Notes under the pieces: model-generated
Told to the model about the DNA's origin: nothing
The model's input: only the letters and a program-made list of their open reading frames with translations
Databases searched by the model: none
DNA from: Curtobacterium pusillum
GTDB taxonomy: Bacteria > Actinomycetota > Actinomycetes > Actinomycetales > Microbacteriaceae
Direction: 5' to 3'
Assembly (NCBI GenBank): GCA_002025645.1
Contig: CP018783.1
Location: 2,046,001 to 2,110,000 of the forward strand
Length of the DNA stretch: 64,000 nt
Translations under genes and position numbers: made by a program
Shown here: positions 16,535-26,975 of the stretch, in pieces
Layout of the letters: each line of letters starts with the position of its first letter
How positions within the stretch are numbered: position 1 is the stretch's first letter

Positions 16535-18354
16535 GCCATCGCCTCCTCTCGTGCGGTGGCGTCGTCGTCGTCGAGCGACGAGATGACGTAGCGGTAGTGG
16601 TCGTTGTTCGCCATCAGCTCCGAGTGGGTGCCGACGGCGGTGACGACGCCGTTCTCCATGAGCGCCACGCGGTCGGCGAGGGTCACGGTGGACGGGCGGT
16701 GCGCCACGATGAGCGACGTGGTCTCGGCGAGGACGCGGCGCAGACCCGCCTCGACCCGTGCCTCGGTGTCGACGTCGAGGGCCGACAGCGGGTCGTCGAG
16801 GACGAGCACCGACGGCCGCGCCGCGATCGCGCGGGCGAGCGCCAGGCGCTGCCGTTGACCGCCCGAGAGGGACAGGCCCTCTTCCCCGACGCGGGTGTCG
16901 ACGCCGTCCGGCAGGTCGTCCACGAAGGACGCCTGGGCGATGTCGAGCGCCTCGCGCATGAGCGTCTCTGCTTCCGCACCCGAGACGTCCGGGCGACCGA
17001 GCAGGACGTTCTCGCGCACGGTCGTCGAGAACAGGGTGGCGTCCTCGAACGCGACGCCGACGTGCCGGCGCAGTTCCTCGCGGGTGAGGTCGCGGATGTC
17101 GACCCCGTCGATCGTCACGGAGCCGCCCGTGACGTCGTACAGCCGGGGCACGAGCGACAGCAGCGTGGTCTTGCCGCAGCCGGTCAGGCCGACGAGCGCC
17201 ATGGTCTCTCCAGGACGGAGCTGCAGCTCGACACCGTTGATCAGGTCGGCGTACTGCGGCGGGGAGTCCTGGTACCGGAAGTGCACGCCGTTGAAGGACA
17301 GCGCACCGTGCGGCTCCGCGATCGTCTTCGGCGATTCCGGGTCCGTGATCGTGTTCTCGGAGTCCATGACCTCGAAGAAGCGGTCGACCGCGGTGCGCGT
17401 GTCGAACGTCATCGAGAGCAGGAAGCCGATCGACTCGATCGGGAACCGCAGGACCGTGGCCGTCGCGAAGAACGCGAACAGCTGCCCGACCGTGAGCTCC
17501 CCCTGCGAGGCGAGCCAGATGCCCGCGAGCAGGCAGAGCGCGAACGCGACGTCCGGCACGAGCAGCAGCCACAGCCAGATGCCCGCGATCGCCTTGGCCT
17601 TCTCGATCTCGGTGCCGCGCAGCGCCTCGGCCTGCTCGCTGAACTCGTCGAGCTTGTACCGCCCGCGGCCGAACGCCTTGAGCACGCGGATGCCGTGCAC
17701 GGACTGCTCGACGCTCGTGGCGAGGTCGCCGACCTGGTCCTGGCTGCGGCGCGCGACGACGGAGTACCGGCGTTCGAACAGCAGCCCGTTGATCCACAGC
17801 GGGATCGACGCGACCAGGAACACCAGGCCGAGCAGCCACCCGAAGGTGAACAGCACGACGAAGCCGACGACGATCGTCACGATGTTGACGACGAGCAGGA
17901 CCACGCCGAAGGCCAGCCAGCGGCGGATCAGCGACAGGTCGGAGACGGAACGGGACAGCAGCTGCCCGGACTCCCACCGGTCGTGGAACGCCACCGGCAG
18001 GTCCTGCAGCTTCGCGTACAGCGCGTTCCGCATGCTGGTCTCGATGCGGGTCGACGGGCGCATCACCATCCGGCGGCGCGAGGCGATGAAGAACGCCTCG
18101 AGCACGCCGAGGGCGAGCACGCCCAGGCCCGCGGGCCAGATCTGTGCGGAGTCCTTCGAGGACAGCGGGCCGTCGACGAGCCACTGCAGGACGTAGGGGA
18201 TCGCGAGGGCCACCAGGGAGGCGCCCATGGCGGCGAACATGCCACCGATGAGCCTGCCCTGGTAGGGCTTCACGAAGGGGTAGATCCGCGCGATCGCGCG
18301 GAAGGTAGAAGGGCGGTCGGTGGACGGGCGCGCCTGGTCTGGCGTCTTGGACAT
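16531..18354 (-). CDS. Heterodimeric ABC exporter, subunit with degenerate catalytic residue
   Basis: 607-aa half-transporter. Membrane domain about 30-320, ATPase about 345-590. Walker [14 protein letters not shown], signature [16 protein letters not shown], Walker [15 protein letters not shown], in which Asp replaces the catalytic Glu. That change marks the non-hydrolysing site of heterodimeric exporters; the complementary odd signature (VSAGQ) is in the downstream partner, so the pair is internally consistent. First structural gene of the two-gene operon, preceded by an unusually long leader. Confidence 0.92.
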   Translation of the reverse strand: MSKTPDQARPSTDRPSTFRAIARIYPFVKPYQGRLIGGMFAAMGASLVALAIPYVLQWLVDGPLSSKDSAQIWPAGLGVLALGVLEAFFIASRRRMVMRPSTRIETSMRNALYAKLQDLPVAFHDRWESGQLLSRSVSDLSLIRRWLAFGVVLLVVNIVTIVVGFVVLFTFGWLLGLVFLVASIPLWINGLLFERRYSVVARRSQDQVGDLATSVEQSVHGIRVLKAFGRGRYKLDEFSEQAEALRGTEIEKAKAIAGIWLWLLLVPDVAFALCLLAGIWLASQGELTVGQLFAFFATATVLRFPIESIGFLLSMTFDTRTAVDRFFEVMDSENTITDPESPKTIAEPHGALSFNGVHFRYQDSPPQYADLINGVELQLRPGETMALVGLTGCGKTTLLSLVPRLYDVTGGSVTIDGVDIRDLTREELRRHVGVAFEDATLFSTTVRENVLLGRPDVSGAEAETLMREALDIAQASFVDDLPDGVDTRVGEEGLSLSGGQRQRLALARAIAARPSVLVLDDPLSALDVDTEARVEAGLRRVLAETTSLIVAHRPSTVTLADRVALMENGVVTAVGTHSELMANNDHYRYVISSLDDDDATAREEAMA

Positions 18355-18712
18355 GGGGGTTGCGTCCTCGTGCGTCGTGCCGGGGCCCCGGGGCCGGCCG
18401 CTGCTGTCGCAGCCGTCGGTCTGGAGGCTCGGTGTCCGTTGCGTGGTGGTCGTCGGCCGAGCGGGTCGGTCGCGTCCCGGGCCGTGCTCGCCCTGGTCGG
18501 GCGTGCTCGGTCCTCGTCGCGGTCGCCCGCCGCCGCTGGTCGCGCGGCGTCGGTTCGGTCGGAGTGCACCGGGAGACAATCGTCCCCCGGGTTTCAGGCG
18601 TGGGCTCGCGCGGGCCCGTGCTCGTCGTCGTCGCGGGTGTCGCGGCGGCTCGTCGCGTGCTCGTCGTCGTCGGGCGGTGCCGACGGCTCGTCGCTGGCTG
18701 TGGGAGGCAGCC
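18355..18712. other. Leader region of the ABC exporter operon
   Basis: No convincing gene in this 358-nt stretch. On the minus strand it would be the 5' leader between a possible small ORF and the exporter start. It contains a family B half-element (about 18417-18438, GTCTGGAGGCTCGG) and a short hairpin GGGAGAC..GTCCCCC around 18580-18598. Regulatory RNA structure is possible but not demonstrated. Confidence 0.5.
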
Positions 18713-18898
18713 CTACGCGGACAGCGGTGCCGTGACGGCGGGCGCACCCCGGTAGGGGTACGGCGCGACGGCCGCGTGTGCGGGACGCGGGCGTACGCCG
18801 CGTGCTCCGCCGAACGGTCGTGCGTCGGGAGCGGTCCCCACGAAGAGCACGAGACCCGCACGGGCAGCCGTCGCCACGGTTCCGGTCGTCGTGTTCAT
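18713..18898 (-). CDS. Possible small protein or leader peptide upstream of the ABC exporter
   Basis: 61 codons starting at an ATG (18898) with GGAG five bases upstream, and a recognisable promoter about 90 nt further up. The product begins [20 protein letters not shown], a short hydrophobic stretch followed by an Arg/Pro/Ala-rich, Tyr-containing tail ([11 protein letters not shown]). I do not recognise a family. It could be a secreted or membrane small protein, a leader peptide controlling the exporter downstream, or chance coding in high-GC DNA. Confidence 0.4.
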   Translation of the reverse strand: MNTTTGTVATAARAGLVLFVGTAPDARPFGGARGVRPRPAHAAVAPYPYRGAPAVTAPLSA

Positions 18899-18989
18899 CG
18901 TCACTCCAGTCGTCGTCTTCGTCACCGTTGTGTCCGCGGTGCCGCCGACCCGGTTGGAGGTCGTCGGCGTGCCTGTCGCGGAGCCTTAC

Positions 18990-19019
18990 AGACTATTCAG
19001 AGGAACTCACAGGACGCAA
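18990..19019 (-). promoter_or_regulatory. Sigma-70-type promoter upstream of the small ORF / ABC exporter
   Basis: Minus strand: TTGCGT (19014-19019), 18-nt spacer, TAGTCT (18990-18995). It lies just downstream of the purH stop codon (19034) in a relatively A/T-rich patch, so it would start a transcript with a leader of about 630 nt before the exporter start. Confidence 0.55.
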
Positions 19020-19033
19020 CCACTTTCCTCGAA

Positions 19034-20671
19034 TCAGTGGAAGAAGTGCCGCTCGCCGGTGAAGTACATCGTCACGCCCGCGGCCTTCGCGGCGGCGATG
19101 ACCTCGTCGTCGCGGACGCTCCCGCCGGGCTGGGCCACCGCGCGGACGCCCGCGTCGAGGAGGACCTGCAGGCCGTCCGCGAAGGGGAAGAAGGCATCAG
19201 AGGCCGCGACGCTGCCCGCGGCCCGGTCACCGGCACGGTTCACCGCGAGGTGGCACGAGTCGACGCGGTTGACCTGGCCCATGCCGACGCCGACGCTCGC
19301 GCCCAGGTTCGCCAGGAGGATCGCGTTCGACTTCACGGCACGGCTGGCCTTCCACGCGAACGCCAGGTCGGTGAGCGTCTGCTCGTCCGCCGGCTCGCCC
19401 GCCACGAGGGTCCAGGTGGACTGGTCGAAGGAGGTGAACCGGTCGGCGTCCTGCACGAGGAACCCGCCGGAGATCTGCTTCACCTCACGCTCGGCCAGCG
19501 CGAAGTCGGTCGGCAGCGTGAGCAGGCGGATGTTCTTCTTGCGCGAGAGGATCTCGATCGCCTCGGGGTCGAACGCCGGCGCGACGACGACCTCGGTGAA
19601 GATGTCCTTCACCGTCTCGGCCATCGCGACCGTGACCGGGCGGTTCGCGGCGATGACCCCTCCGAACGCGGACAGCGGGTCGCAGGCGTGCGCGGCGGCG
19701 TGGGCGGCGGCGATCGGGTCGGCGGCGTCGGCCGGGGCGATCGCGATGCCGCACGGGTTGGCGTGCTTGATGATCGCGACCGCGGGTTCGGCGAAGTCGT
19801 ACGCCGCACGGACGGCAGCATCGGCGTCGACGTAGTTGTTGTACGACATCTCCTTGCCGTGCAGCTGCGTCGCCTGGGCGATGCCGGTGCCCTGCGCGCT
19901 CGTGTACAGCGCGGCGGCCTGGTGGGCGTTCTCGCCGTACCGGAGCGTCGCGGCGAGGTCGGCGCCGAACGAGAGGTGCTCGTCGAAGGTGCCGGGCGTC
20001 TCGATCTCGCCGGCCGTGGTCGGTGCGGCTGCTTCGGCCGCGACCACGTCGCTCGCGAAGTAGCCCGCGACCGCGGTGTCGTAGGCGGCGGTGTGCGCGA
20101 AGGCCTGGGCGGCGAGACGCTTCCGCAGCTCGAGCGTGGTCCCGCCCGCACGGACGGCCTCGACGACCTCGGCGTAGGACGACGGGGACACGACGATCGC
20201 GACGTTCGGGTGGTTCTTCGCCGACGCGCGCACCATCGCCGGGCCGCCGATGTCGACGTTCTCGACCACGGTCGCGGTGTCGGCACCAGAGGCCACCGTC
20301 TCGACGAACGGGTACAGGTTGACGACGACGAGCTCGAACGGCTCGATGCCGAGGTCGGCGAGCTGCTGCTCGTGCGACTCGAGGCGGAGGTCGGCGAGCA
20401 GACCCGCGTGCACCGACGGGTGCAGGGTCTTCACGCGGCCGTCGAGCGACTCCGGGAAGCCCGTGACGCTCGACACGTCGGTGACGGCGTACCCGGCGTC
20501 GCGGATGGTCTGCGCGGTGGACCCGGTCGACACGATCTCGACACCGGAGTCGGCGAGCGCCCCGGCGAGCTCGAGCAGGCCGGACTTGTCGCTCACCGAG
20601 ATGAGCGCCCGCCGCACGGGGACGAGGTCCCGGTCGCGGTACAGGCTGGGGTCGGCTGCGTGCACGCTCAT
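19034..20671 (-). CDS. purH: Bifunctional AICAR transformylase / IMP cyclohydrolase
   Basis: 545 aa, catalysing the last two steps of IMP synthesis. The MGS-like cyclohydrolase domain is N-terminal ([34 protein letters not shown], about 20-165). The AICAR transformylase domain follows and carries the catalytic Lys-His motif [12 protein letters not shown] plus the C-terminal [13 protein letters not shown]. The start at 20671 overlaps the purN stop (ATGA), so purN and purH are translationally coupled. Confidence 0.97.
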   Translation of the reverse strand: MSVHAADPSLYRDRDLVPVRRALISVSDKSGLLELAGALADSGVEIVSTGSTAQTIRDAGYAVTDVSSVTGFPESLDGRVKTLHPSVHAGLLADLRLESHEQQLADLGIEPFELVVVNLYPFVETVASGADTATVVENVDIGGPAMVRASAKNHPNVAIVVSPSSYAEVVEAVRAGGTTLELRKRLAAQAFAHTAAYDTAVAGYFASDVVAAEAAAPTTAGEIETPGTFDEHLSFGADLAATLRYGENAHQAAALYTSAQGTGIAQATQLHGKEMSYNNYVDADAAVRAAYDFAEPAVAIIKHANPCGIAIAPADAADPIAAAHAAAHACDPLSAFGGVIAANRPVTVAMAETVKDIFTEVVVAPAFDPEAIEILSRKKNIRLLTLPTDFALAEREVKQISGGFLVQDADRFTSFDQSTWTLVAGEPADEQTLTDLAFAWKASRAVKSNAILLANLGASVGVGMGQVNRVDSCHLAVNRAGDRAAGSVAASDAFFPFADGLQVLLDAGVRAVAQPGGSVRDDEVIAAAKAAGVTMYFTGERHFFH

Positions 20672-21261
20672 GCGCTCGGGGTGCCCTTCAGGTCGGTGGT
20701 GCCGTTGGCGATGTCGAGGATGGTCTGGATGAGCAGGCGTCGCTCGACCGGCTTGATGCGGTCGTGCAGCGTCGACTCGGAGTCGCCCGGCAGGACGGGG
20801 ATGCGTTCCTGCGCCAGGATCGGGCCGCTGTCGACGCCGTCGTCGACCTTGATGACACTGGCGCCGGTCTGCTCGACGCCGGCGGCGAGGGCGTCCCGCA
20901 CACCGTGGGCGCCGGGGAACTCGGGCAGGTACGCGGGGTGGGTGTTGATGATCGCCGGGCCGAACTCGGACACGACCGCTGGCGGCAGCAGGCGCATGAG
21001 GCCGGACAGCACGAGGAGGTCGGGCGACCACGGGCGGATCTGCGCGGCGAGCTCGTCGCCCCAGGCCGCACGCGAGTCGAAGCGGGAGAACGGCACCGTG
21101 AACGTCGGGATCGAGAACTCCTCGCCGAGCGCGAGCCCCTCGGCATCGCGGTCGGCACCGATGGCGACGACGCGTGCGGGGTACTCGGCGTCGAGGGTCG
21201 CTTCGAGCAGGGCTCGGAGGTTCGAGCCGGTACCGGAGATCAGGACGACCAGTTCGAGCAC
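20668..21261 (-). CDS. purN: Phosphoribosylglycinamide formyltransferase
   Basis: 197-aa folate-dependent GAR transformylase of purine synthesis. The phosphate-binding loop [13 protein letters not shown], catalytic Asn/His in [17 protein letters not shown] and the Asp in [13 protein letters not shown] are present. GTG start at 21261. It is followed by purH with a 4-nt overlap and preceded 42 nt upstream by a PerM-like membrane protein, an order common in actinomycetes. Confidence 0.97.
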   Translation of the reverse strand: MLELVVLISGTGSNLRALLEATLDAEYPARVVAIGADRDAEGLALGEEFSIPTFTVPFSRFDSRAAWGDELAAQIRPWSPDLLVLSGLMRLLPPAVVSEFGPAIINTHPAYLPEFPGAHGVRDALAAGVEQTGASVIKVDDGVDSGPILAQERIPVLPGDSESTLHDRIKPVERRLLIQTILDIANGTTDLKGTPSA

Positions 21262-21303
21262 GCTGACAACCCTACCGGGCCTGGTGTCGTGCGACGGCGG
21301 TCG

Positions 21304-23250
21304 CTACCGGTCGTCCTTGGGCCGGCGCCACCAGGGCAGCTCGTCCTCGGGGATCTGGTCGGTGGCGTCCCACTTCGGCGCCGTCGTCGCCGGTGCGGGC
21401 GGCTCGGGCGCGTGGTCATCGTCGTCGCGGCCGGCGACGAACTCCTCGGTGCTCCACGGGAATGCCGGCTGCGCCTCGGTCCCCGGTGCGGTCGGAGCCG
21501 GAGCGGCGGGCTGCTCGCGCTCGGCATCGGCGCCGGTGACGCGGTCGCGCAGTTCGCCGGCACGCCCGCGGACGCCGTCGGCTGCTCCGCGGAGGCGGTC
21601 CCGGATCGAGCCGATGCCCCCGCGGGCGGCCGGCTCCGGTTGCTCGGTGACGCGGGCTGCCGCGACGGCGTCGGTGCGTGCCCAGTCCGGCAGCTCGACG
21701 TCCGCATCGGGGTCGCGCTCGGGCCTGGAGGCACGGACCGGCTCCTCCGGCACGCTCGGCTCCGGCACGTGGTCGGCTGCGCGACCGTCGGGTGCGTGGC
21801 CGTCAGGTACGTGGTCGTGGATCGGCTCGGTCGGCTGGTCCGAGGGGGCCCCGGCGGTGGTCGCTGCTCCGCCGTGGGCCTCCTCGACGACGAACCGGTG
21901 CACGTCGGTGGTACGCCCGGCACCGGCCTGGTCGAGCGCTGCGAGCAGGGATCCGTCGCGGTCCGCGGTGTCGGTGGCGTCCGGCTCGTCGTCGGCCTCG
22001 TGCCAGCGCTCCCGGGACCACCCGCGGTCGGGCATCCGGACGAGGTCGCTCCCGGCGGCGAGTGCCACGACGGCCGGCACGCCGACCTCGAGCGCCGCGA
22101 AGGCCCCGACGACGAGGGCGTGCGGTCCGACGTCGGCCAGGCGACCGGGCCCGAACGAGCCCGACGTGACCCAGGCGACCATCCCGGTGAGCACGCCGGC
22201 GACCAGGCCCGCAGCGACCCCGCCGAGGGCCCGGTACAGGGCGGAGTTCGCGGTACCGAGCGCCTGCACGAGTCGCGGCCGGAGCAGCGCGCCGACGGCG
22301 AACCCGGCGATCACGGGCACGAGCACCCAGACCAGCCCGAAGGTGTGTCCGGCGGCCGGCAGCGCACCGAAGACCGGGATGCCGGGGATCGGCCCGAGCG
22401 TCGTGCCGATCGGTGAGACGCTCGACCCCGTCCCGATCGCGAAGCCTGGTCCGACGAGCCAGGAGGTCGCCCAGCCGACGAAGTCCGGCAGGAACGCGAG
22501 CTGCCCGACCGTCAGGGCGATGCCGCCGATGACGCCGGCGTGCGACCGCTCGTAGAGGGAGATCACCTCGGCGAAGGAGCCGAAGAGCAGGAAGGCGACC
22601 ACGACGCCCGCCACGGCGACCACCGCGGCGGTGGCTGCGGTGCCGGCACGGAGGCCGAACGCCGCCACGGCCCGCCAGGTCTCAGGGATCCGGTCGAGCA
22701 GGTCGAGGACGCGCTGCGTCACCGGGTCGGCGGGGAGTCCCCGGCGGCGGCGACAGACCTCGGAGGTGACGAGCGCGGGGATGCCGAACCAGAGCGCGGG
22801 CAGGACGATCGCCTGCCAGACGGAGGGGTCGGTCGCGGCGGACCGCGTCGAGAGTGCGACGGCCAGCCCGAGGACGGCGACCACGCCGGTGCCGACCAGG
22901 AGCCCCGTCGTCCGGTGCTCGGTCTCGGCGAAGCGTCGACCGGCGCGACCGGCGAGCCAGGCGGTGACGATCGCGAACCCGAGGGCCGCGAGCGTGACGT
23001 GGATCGGGTCCGTGGCACCGCTCACGCCGGAGGACTTCGCGAGCGCCGCACCGAGCAGGAACGACACGTCGACGCCGTGCCCGACGAGCCAGACGCTCCC
23101 CGTGGCCTTCCAGAAGACGTCCCAGTCGATCTGCAGGCCGTACTCGAAGCCCCACAGCAGCGTCAGCGGCACGAGGGCGATCCCGAGGCCGACGCCGACC
23201 GTCACGACCGCCTCGATCGCGGCGAGCAGTGCGGTTCCCAGGCGGTTCAT
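21304..23250 (-). CDS. DUF6350 / PerM-like polytopic membrane protein
   Basis: 648 aa. About 10-12 predicted membrane spans fill residues 1-430. A long cytoplasmic, charged and Pro/Ala-rich tail follows (about 430-648; for example RVTEQPEPAARGG and EDELPWWRRPKDDR at the end). Mycobacterial PerM, encoded in the same sucCD-purNH neighbourhood, is linked to cell division and persistence. Assignment rests on position and topology more than on sequence motifs, and the role in this organism is unknown. Confidence 0.8.
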   Translation of the reverse strand: MNRLGTALLAAIEAVVTVGVGLGIALVPLTLLWGFEYGLQIDWDVFWKATGSVWLVGHGVDVSFLLGAALAKSSGVSGATDPIHVTLAALGFAIVTAWLAGRAGRRFAETEHRTTGLLVGTGVVAVLGLAVALSTRSAATDPSVWQAIVLPALWFGIPALVTSEVCRRRRGLPADPVTQRVLDLLDRIPETWRAVAAFGLRAGTAATAAVVAVAGVVVAFLLFGSFAEVISLYERSHAGVIGGIALTVGQLAFLPDFVGWATSWLVGPGFAIGTGSSVSPIGTTLGPIPGIPVFGALPAAGHTFGLVWVLVPVIAGFAVGALLRPRLVQALGTANSALYRALGGVAAGLVAGVLTGMVAWVTSGSFGPGRLADVGPHALVVGAFAALEVGVPAVVALAAGSDLVRMPDRGWSRERWHEADDEPDATDTADRDGSLLAALDQAGAGRTTDVHRFVVEEAHGGAATTAGAPSDQPTEPIHDHVPDGHAPDGRAADHVPEPSVPEEPVRASRPERDPDADVELPDWARTDAVAAARVTEQPEPAARGGIGSIRDRLRGAADGVRGRAGELRDRVTGADAEREQPAAPAPTAPGTEAQPAFPWSTEEFVAGRDDDDHAPEPPAPATTAPKWDATDQIPEDELPWWRRPKDDR

Positions 23251-23285
23251 CGCAGCGAGGATACGTGAGCCGCCGCCCGAACGAC

Positions 23286-23320
23286 GGGAGGCTCGGCGCG
23301 GAACCCGCACCGAGCCTCCC
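23286..23320 (-). terminator. Terminator of sucCD
   Basis: Perfect 11-bp arms GGGAGGCTCGG / CCGAGCCTCCC with a 13-nt loop, 34 nt after the sucD stop codon and before the PerM-like gene. Confidence 0.75.
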
Positions 23321-23353
23321 GGCTTCGCCCCGACCGTCCGTCGGACGCGAGCG

Positions 23354-24241
23354 CTACTTGCTCGCGACGACCTCGCGCAGCAGCGCCGCCGTCTCGGACG
23401 GGGTCTTGCCGACCTTGACGCCGGCCGCCTCGAGCGCCTGCTTCTTCGCCTCGGCCGTGCCGGCGGAACCGGACACGATCGCACCGGCGTGGCCCATCGT
23501 CTTGCCCTCGGGGGCGGTGAAGCCCGCGACGTAGCCGACGACCGGCTTGGTGACGTGCGCCTTGATGTAGTCGGCCGCGCGCTCTTCGGCATCGCCGCCG
23601 ATCTCACCGATCATGACGATGGCCTCGGTCTCGGGGTCGGCCTCGAACGCGGCGAGCGCGTCGATGTGCGTGGTGCCGATGACCGGGTCGCCGCCGATGC
23701 CGATGGCGGTCGAGAAGCCCAGGTCACGGAGCTCGTACATCATCTGGTAGGTCAGCGTGCCGGACTTCGAGACGAGACCGATCGGGCCCTTGCCGGTGAT
23801 CGTCGCCGGGGTGATGCCGACGAGCGACTCCCCCGGGGTGATGATGCCGGGGCAGTTCGGGCCGATGATGCGGGTCTTCCCGCCGAGGGCCTTCGCGTGC
23901 GCCCAGAACTCCGCGGAGTCCTGCACGGGGATGCCCTCGGTGATGACGACGACCAGCGGGATCGCGGCGTCGATGGCCTCGAGCACGGCGTCCTTCGCGA
24001 ACGCCGGCGGCACGAAGACGATCGAGACGTCGGCACCGGTGGTGTCGATGGCCTCGCGCACCGAGCCGAACACGGGCAGGGTGACGTCGCCGTGGGTCAC
24101 GGTGGTGCCGGCCTTGCGGGCGTTGACGCCACCGACGACGTTCGTGCCGGCCTTGAGCATGAGTGCGGTGTGCTTGGTGCCCTCGCCGCCGGTGATGCCC
24201 TGGACGATGACCTTGGAGTCCTTGTTGAGGAAGATCGACAT
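23354..24241 (-). CDS. sucD: Succinyl-CoA ligase, alpha subunit
   Basis: 295 aa. Binds CoA and carries the phosphohistidine of the TCA-cycle enzyme that interconverts succinyl-CoA and succinate with nucleotide phosphorylation. The CoA-binding N-terminus ([19 protein letters not shown]), the middle [18 protein letters not shown], and the active-site [20 protein letters not shown] (His of GHAGA) are visible. It is 15 nt downstream of sucC in one operon. Confidence 0.97.
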   Translation of the reverse strand: MSIFLNKDSKVIVQGITGGEGTKHTALMLKAGTNVVGGVNARKAGTTVTHGDVTLPVFGSVREAIDTTGADVSIVFVPPAFAKDAVLEAIDAAIPLVVVITEGIPVQDSAEFWAHAKALGGKTRIIGPNCPGIITPGESLVGITPATITGKGPIGLVSKSGTLTYQMMYELRDLGFSTAIGIGGDPVIGTTHIDALAAFEADPETEAIVMIGEIGGDAEERAADYIKAHVTKPVVGYVAGFTAPEGKTMGHAGAIVSGSAGTAEAKKQALEAAGVKVGKTPSETAALLREVVASK

Positions 24242-24256
24242 TGTTCTGAGCGCTCC

Positions 24257-25426
24257 TTACGCCGCGGCCGCGGCGAGCTCGGCGGCCTGCTCGGCCGCAT
24301 CGTCCATGGTCGCGGCGACGGTGACGAGCGGGTGCGCCGCCTCCGCCAGGATCCGGCGACCCTCTTCCACGTTGTTGCCGTCGAGGCGGACGACGAGCGG
24401 CTTGGTGGCCGCGTCGCCGAGGATGCCCAGCGCGGCGACGATGCCGTTCGCGACGGCGTCGCAGGCGGTGATGCCGCCGAAGACGTTCACGAAGACGCTC
24501 TTCACCTGCGGGTCACCGAGGATGACGTCGAGGCCGTTCGCCATGACCTCGGCCGACGCACCGCCGCCGATGTCGAGGAAGTTGGCGGGCTTCACGCCGC
24601 CGTGGCGCTCACCGGCGTAGGCGACGACGTCGAGCGTCGACATGACGAGCCCCGCGCCGTTGCCGATCACGCCGACCTGGCCGTCGAGCTTCACGTAGTT
24701 GAGACCGTGGGCCTTCGCCTTCGCCTCGAGCGGGTCCTCGCTCGCGGTGTCCTCGAGCGCCTTGTGGTCCTCGTGCCGGAAGTCGGCGTTCTCGTCGAGC
24801 GAGACCTTGCCGTCGAGCGCGAGGATCTGGCCGTCGCCCGTGCGGACGAGGGGGTTGACCTCGACGAGGGTGGCGTCCTCGCCCTTGTAGACGTCGTAGA
24901 GCTTCACGAAGACGTCGGCGACCTGGTCGACGAGCTCGGCGGGGAACCCGGCCTGCTCGGCGATCGCGCGACCGGCGGCGGCGTCGATGCCCGTGAGCGG
25001 GTCGACCTCCACACGGGCGAGCGCCTCGGGCTTCTCGACCGCGAGCTGCTCGATCTCCATGCCGCCCTCGACGCTGGTGAGCGACAGGTAGGAGCGGTTC
25101 GCCCGGTCCAGCAGCACCGAGAAGTAGAACTCCTCGGCGATGTCGGCGCCCTGGGCGACCATGACGCGCTTGACGGTGTGGCCCTTGATGTCGAGGCCGA
25201 GGATCGCCTGCGCGTGCTCGAACGCCTCGTCGGGGGTCTTGGCGACCTTGACGCCGCCGGCCTTCCCGCGACCGCCGACCTTCACCTGCGCCTTGACGAC
25301 GACCACGCCGCCGATCTTCTCCGCGGCCGCCCTGGCCTCTTCCGGGGTGTCGGCGATGATCCCCTGGAGGACGGGGACGCCGTAGGACTCGAAGAGGTCC
25401 CTGGCCTGATACTCGAAAAGATCCAC
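24257..25426 (-). CDS. sucC: Succinyl-CoA ligase, beta subunit
   Basis: 389 aa with an ATP-grasp domain (about 1-240, [39 protein letters not shown]) and the C-terminal flavodoxin-like ligase domain ([23 protein letters not shown]). The GTG start at 25426 gives the conserved N-terminus [13 protein letters not shown] and has GAAGAAG upstream. Confidence 0.97.
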   Translation of the reverse strand: MDLFEYQARDLFESYGVPVLQGIIADTPEEARAAAEKIGGVVVVKAQVKVGGRGKAGGVKVAKTPDEAFEHAQAILGLDIKGHTVKRVMVAQGADIAEEFYFSVLLDRANRSYLSLTSVEGGMEIEQLAVEKPEALARVEVDPLTGIDAAAGRAIAEQAGFPAELVDQVADVFVKLYDVYKGEDATLVEVNPLVRTGDGQILALDGKVSLDENADFRHEDHKALEDTASEDPLEAKAKAHGLNYVKLDGQVGVIGNGAGLVMSTLDVVAYAGERHGGVKPANFLDIGGGASAEVMANGLDVILGDPQVKSVFVNVFGGITACDAVANGIVAALGILGDAATKPLVVRLDGNNVEEGRRILAEAAHPLVTVAATMDDAAEQAAELAAAAA

Positions 25427-25832
25427 GCTGTTCTTCTTCCCGCACGGTTCGTGCGATCGGCATCGGTTTCCCGGTCGCGCACTCGACATCGAGGGTCGCT
25501 CGATGTCGAGACAACGGCCGACGACCAGCCTAGCGCTGGCTCGGTGTGCGCCCGATCCACGCCCGGAGGCCCGGTCGCACGAGGTGCCCGGTCGCGGTGC
25601 CCGGTCGGGAAGGCGCGGTCGCTCGACCACCCGTCGGCGACCGCGCTCCACTCCCCCGAGCACGGCGAGTGTGCCCCGCCGGGATGACCCTGAGGTGGCC
25701 GCCAGGTGAACGGGCACCCTCGATGCGCCCACCGGACAGGTGTCCCCCGGACTGTGCGGAGCCTCGGACGCCGGCCCGGGTACGCAGGTCGAGGGCCCCG
25801 GAACAGCCCGGGCCCCTGACGGGAGGACCTCC
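25427..25832. other. Divergent intergenic region between sucC and the SnoaL-like gene
   Basis: No gene seen in 406 nt. A perfect 12-bp inverted repeat (25482-25510) lies 56 nt upstream of sucC. I find no unambiguous promoter; TAGGCT on the minus strand near 25530 is a possible -10. Confidence 0.5.
25482..25510. promoter_or_regulatory. Perfect inverted repeat in the sucC leader
   Basis: CTCGACATCGAG and its exact complement CTCGATGTCGAG with a 5-nt spacer. Position upstream of sucC is compatible with an operator or a leader hairpin. The arms are themselves nearly palindromic, which favours protein binding, but no regulator can be named. Confidence 0.55.
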
Positions 25833-26255
25833 ATGACCACGAACGTGAACCAGGCAGCGCAGGAACGCCTCGGCGGCATCATCGGCGACCGTGCCTTCGA
25901 CCGCTTCGGCGAGGTGTGGGCGGAGGACGTGGTCGACCACGACCCGGCGCCCGGCCAGGCCCCGGGGCTGACGGGCATCGTCGACTTCTGGCGTTCCTTC
26001 ACCACGGCGTTCCCGGACCTCGAGCTCACGCCGGATCCGCTGGTCGTGACCGACGACTTCGTCACCGCGGTGTTCACGATCCGTGGCACGCACACGGGGC
26101 CGTTCCAGGGTCACGAGCCCACCGGCCGATCGTTCGAGGTGCGCGGGATCCAGGTGTCGAGGTTCCGCGACGGCAAGATCGTCGAGCGCTGGGGTGCGAC
26201 CGACGAGCAGGGCCTGGCACAGCAGCTGCAGCTCGACGGCCAGCAGGACGCGTAG
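25833..26255 (+). CDS. SnoaL-like / ester cyclase-fold protein
   Basis: 140-aa NTF2-fold protein. Typical features: [54 protein letters not shown] and [16 protein letters not shown]. Such small proteins are widespread and rarely have known substrates. The start at 25833 has GGGAGGA upstream. A small acidic-protein gene follows after 31 nt. Confidence 0.85.
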   Translation: MTTNVNQAAQERLGGIIGDRAFDRFGEVWAEDVVDHDPAPGQAPGLTGIVDFWRSFTTAFPDLELTPDPLVVTDDFVTAVFTIRGTHTGPFQGHEPTGRSFEVRGIQVSRFRDGKIVERWGATDEQGLAQQLQLDGQQDA

Positions 26256-26286
26256 ACAGGGACCGGAACCGACGAGAGGAACCACC

Positions 26287-26571
26287 ATGAGCGACCCCGG
26301 CATCACCCCTGACGACGGAACCGACGAGTTCCGCGACGACGACGTGGACACCGAGCACGTCGGACCCTACGAGTTCGACGACGCCGAGGAGTCCCTCGAG
26401 ACCGTGACGAACGACGCGGTCGCCGGCGAGACGGTCGATCCGCAGCCCGGCGACGGCACGGACGGCGGCCCGACCGGCGGCGCGCCCGGCGAGGGTTCGC
26501 CCGACCTGTGGGAGCACGAGGACGAGGACCGCCCGGACCTCGGGAACGACCTCGGTACCAAGCCGCTCTGA
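26287..26571 (+). CDS. Small, strongly acidic hypothetical protein
   Basis: 94 aa, very rich in Asp, Glu, Gly and Pro (for example DEFRDDDVDTEHVGPYEFDD, WEHEDEDRPDLGNDLG), with no predicted fold. It is probably intrinsically disordered. The start follows GAGAGGAACCACC. I do not recognise the family. It probably shares a transcript with the preceding SnoaL-like gene. Confidence 0.65.
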   Translation: MSDPGITPDDGTDEFRDDDVDTEHVGPYEFDDAEESLETVTNDAVAGETVDPQPGDGTDGGPTGGAPGEGSPDLWEHEDEDRPDLGNDLGTKPL

Positions 26572-26609
26572 CCCGGGCTGCTCCGAGCCGACCCCCGTAC
26601 GATCGGGCC

Positions 26610-26975
26610 GTGTTCCGTCGCGCCCGAGCCAGTGTCAGCCGCATGCCCGGCGCGGTGCGGCTCATCACGATCGCCGCGCTCCTGCTCGTGGCCGCCGCGG
26701 CGAACCTCGTCGCCCGGTCGGAGCCGGCGAGCCGTTGGCTCCCGCTGCTGCTGGTCGGAGTGGTCGGCGGCGTGGTCGCCGGCGCTCCGCGGCGACTCTG
26801 GCCGCTTCCGGCGATCTGGCTCGTGGCGACACTGCTCGTCACCACGACCGGCGCCACGGTCGACGGGACGGCTCTCGTGGTCTCCCTGGTCGCGGGGGCG
26901 GTCGCGCTGGCAGTGGCGATCACGGTGGACGTGGTGTCGTTCCTGCGGAAGCGGCGACGCGGGGCTGGAACGTGA
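26610..26975 (+). CDS. Small integral membrane protein
   Basis: 121 aa from a GTG start (an ATG 33 nt downstream is an alternative). Three to four hydrophobic segments: LITIAALLLVAAAANLVA, WLPLLLVGVVGGVVAG, LPAIWLVATLLVTTTGA, and ALVVSLVAGAVALAVAITVD, then a basic tail KRRRGAGT. Family not recognised. Its stop codon overlaps the GTG start of the DUF2236 gene (GTGA), so the two are probably co-translated. Confidence 0.65.
   Translation: MFRRARASVSRMPGAVRLITIAALLLVAAAANLVARSEPASRWLPLLLVGVVGGVVAGAPRRLWPLPAIWLVATLLVTTTGATVDGTALVVSLVAGAVALAVAITVDVVSFLRKRRRGAGT

Noticed and set aside
21720..21740. GCCTGGAGGC motifs inside genes (also near 16497, 30348 and 45948) as family B insertions
   Set aside because: They sit in conserved or ordinary coding sequence without a partner arm; chance in 70 % GC DNA is sufficient.
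18320..22555. A 1411-codon open frame on the plus strand opposite purH, purN and the PerM-like gene
   Set aside because: Composition is that of frame shadows, and the opposite strand encodes well-conserved enzymes over the same region.
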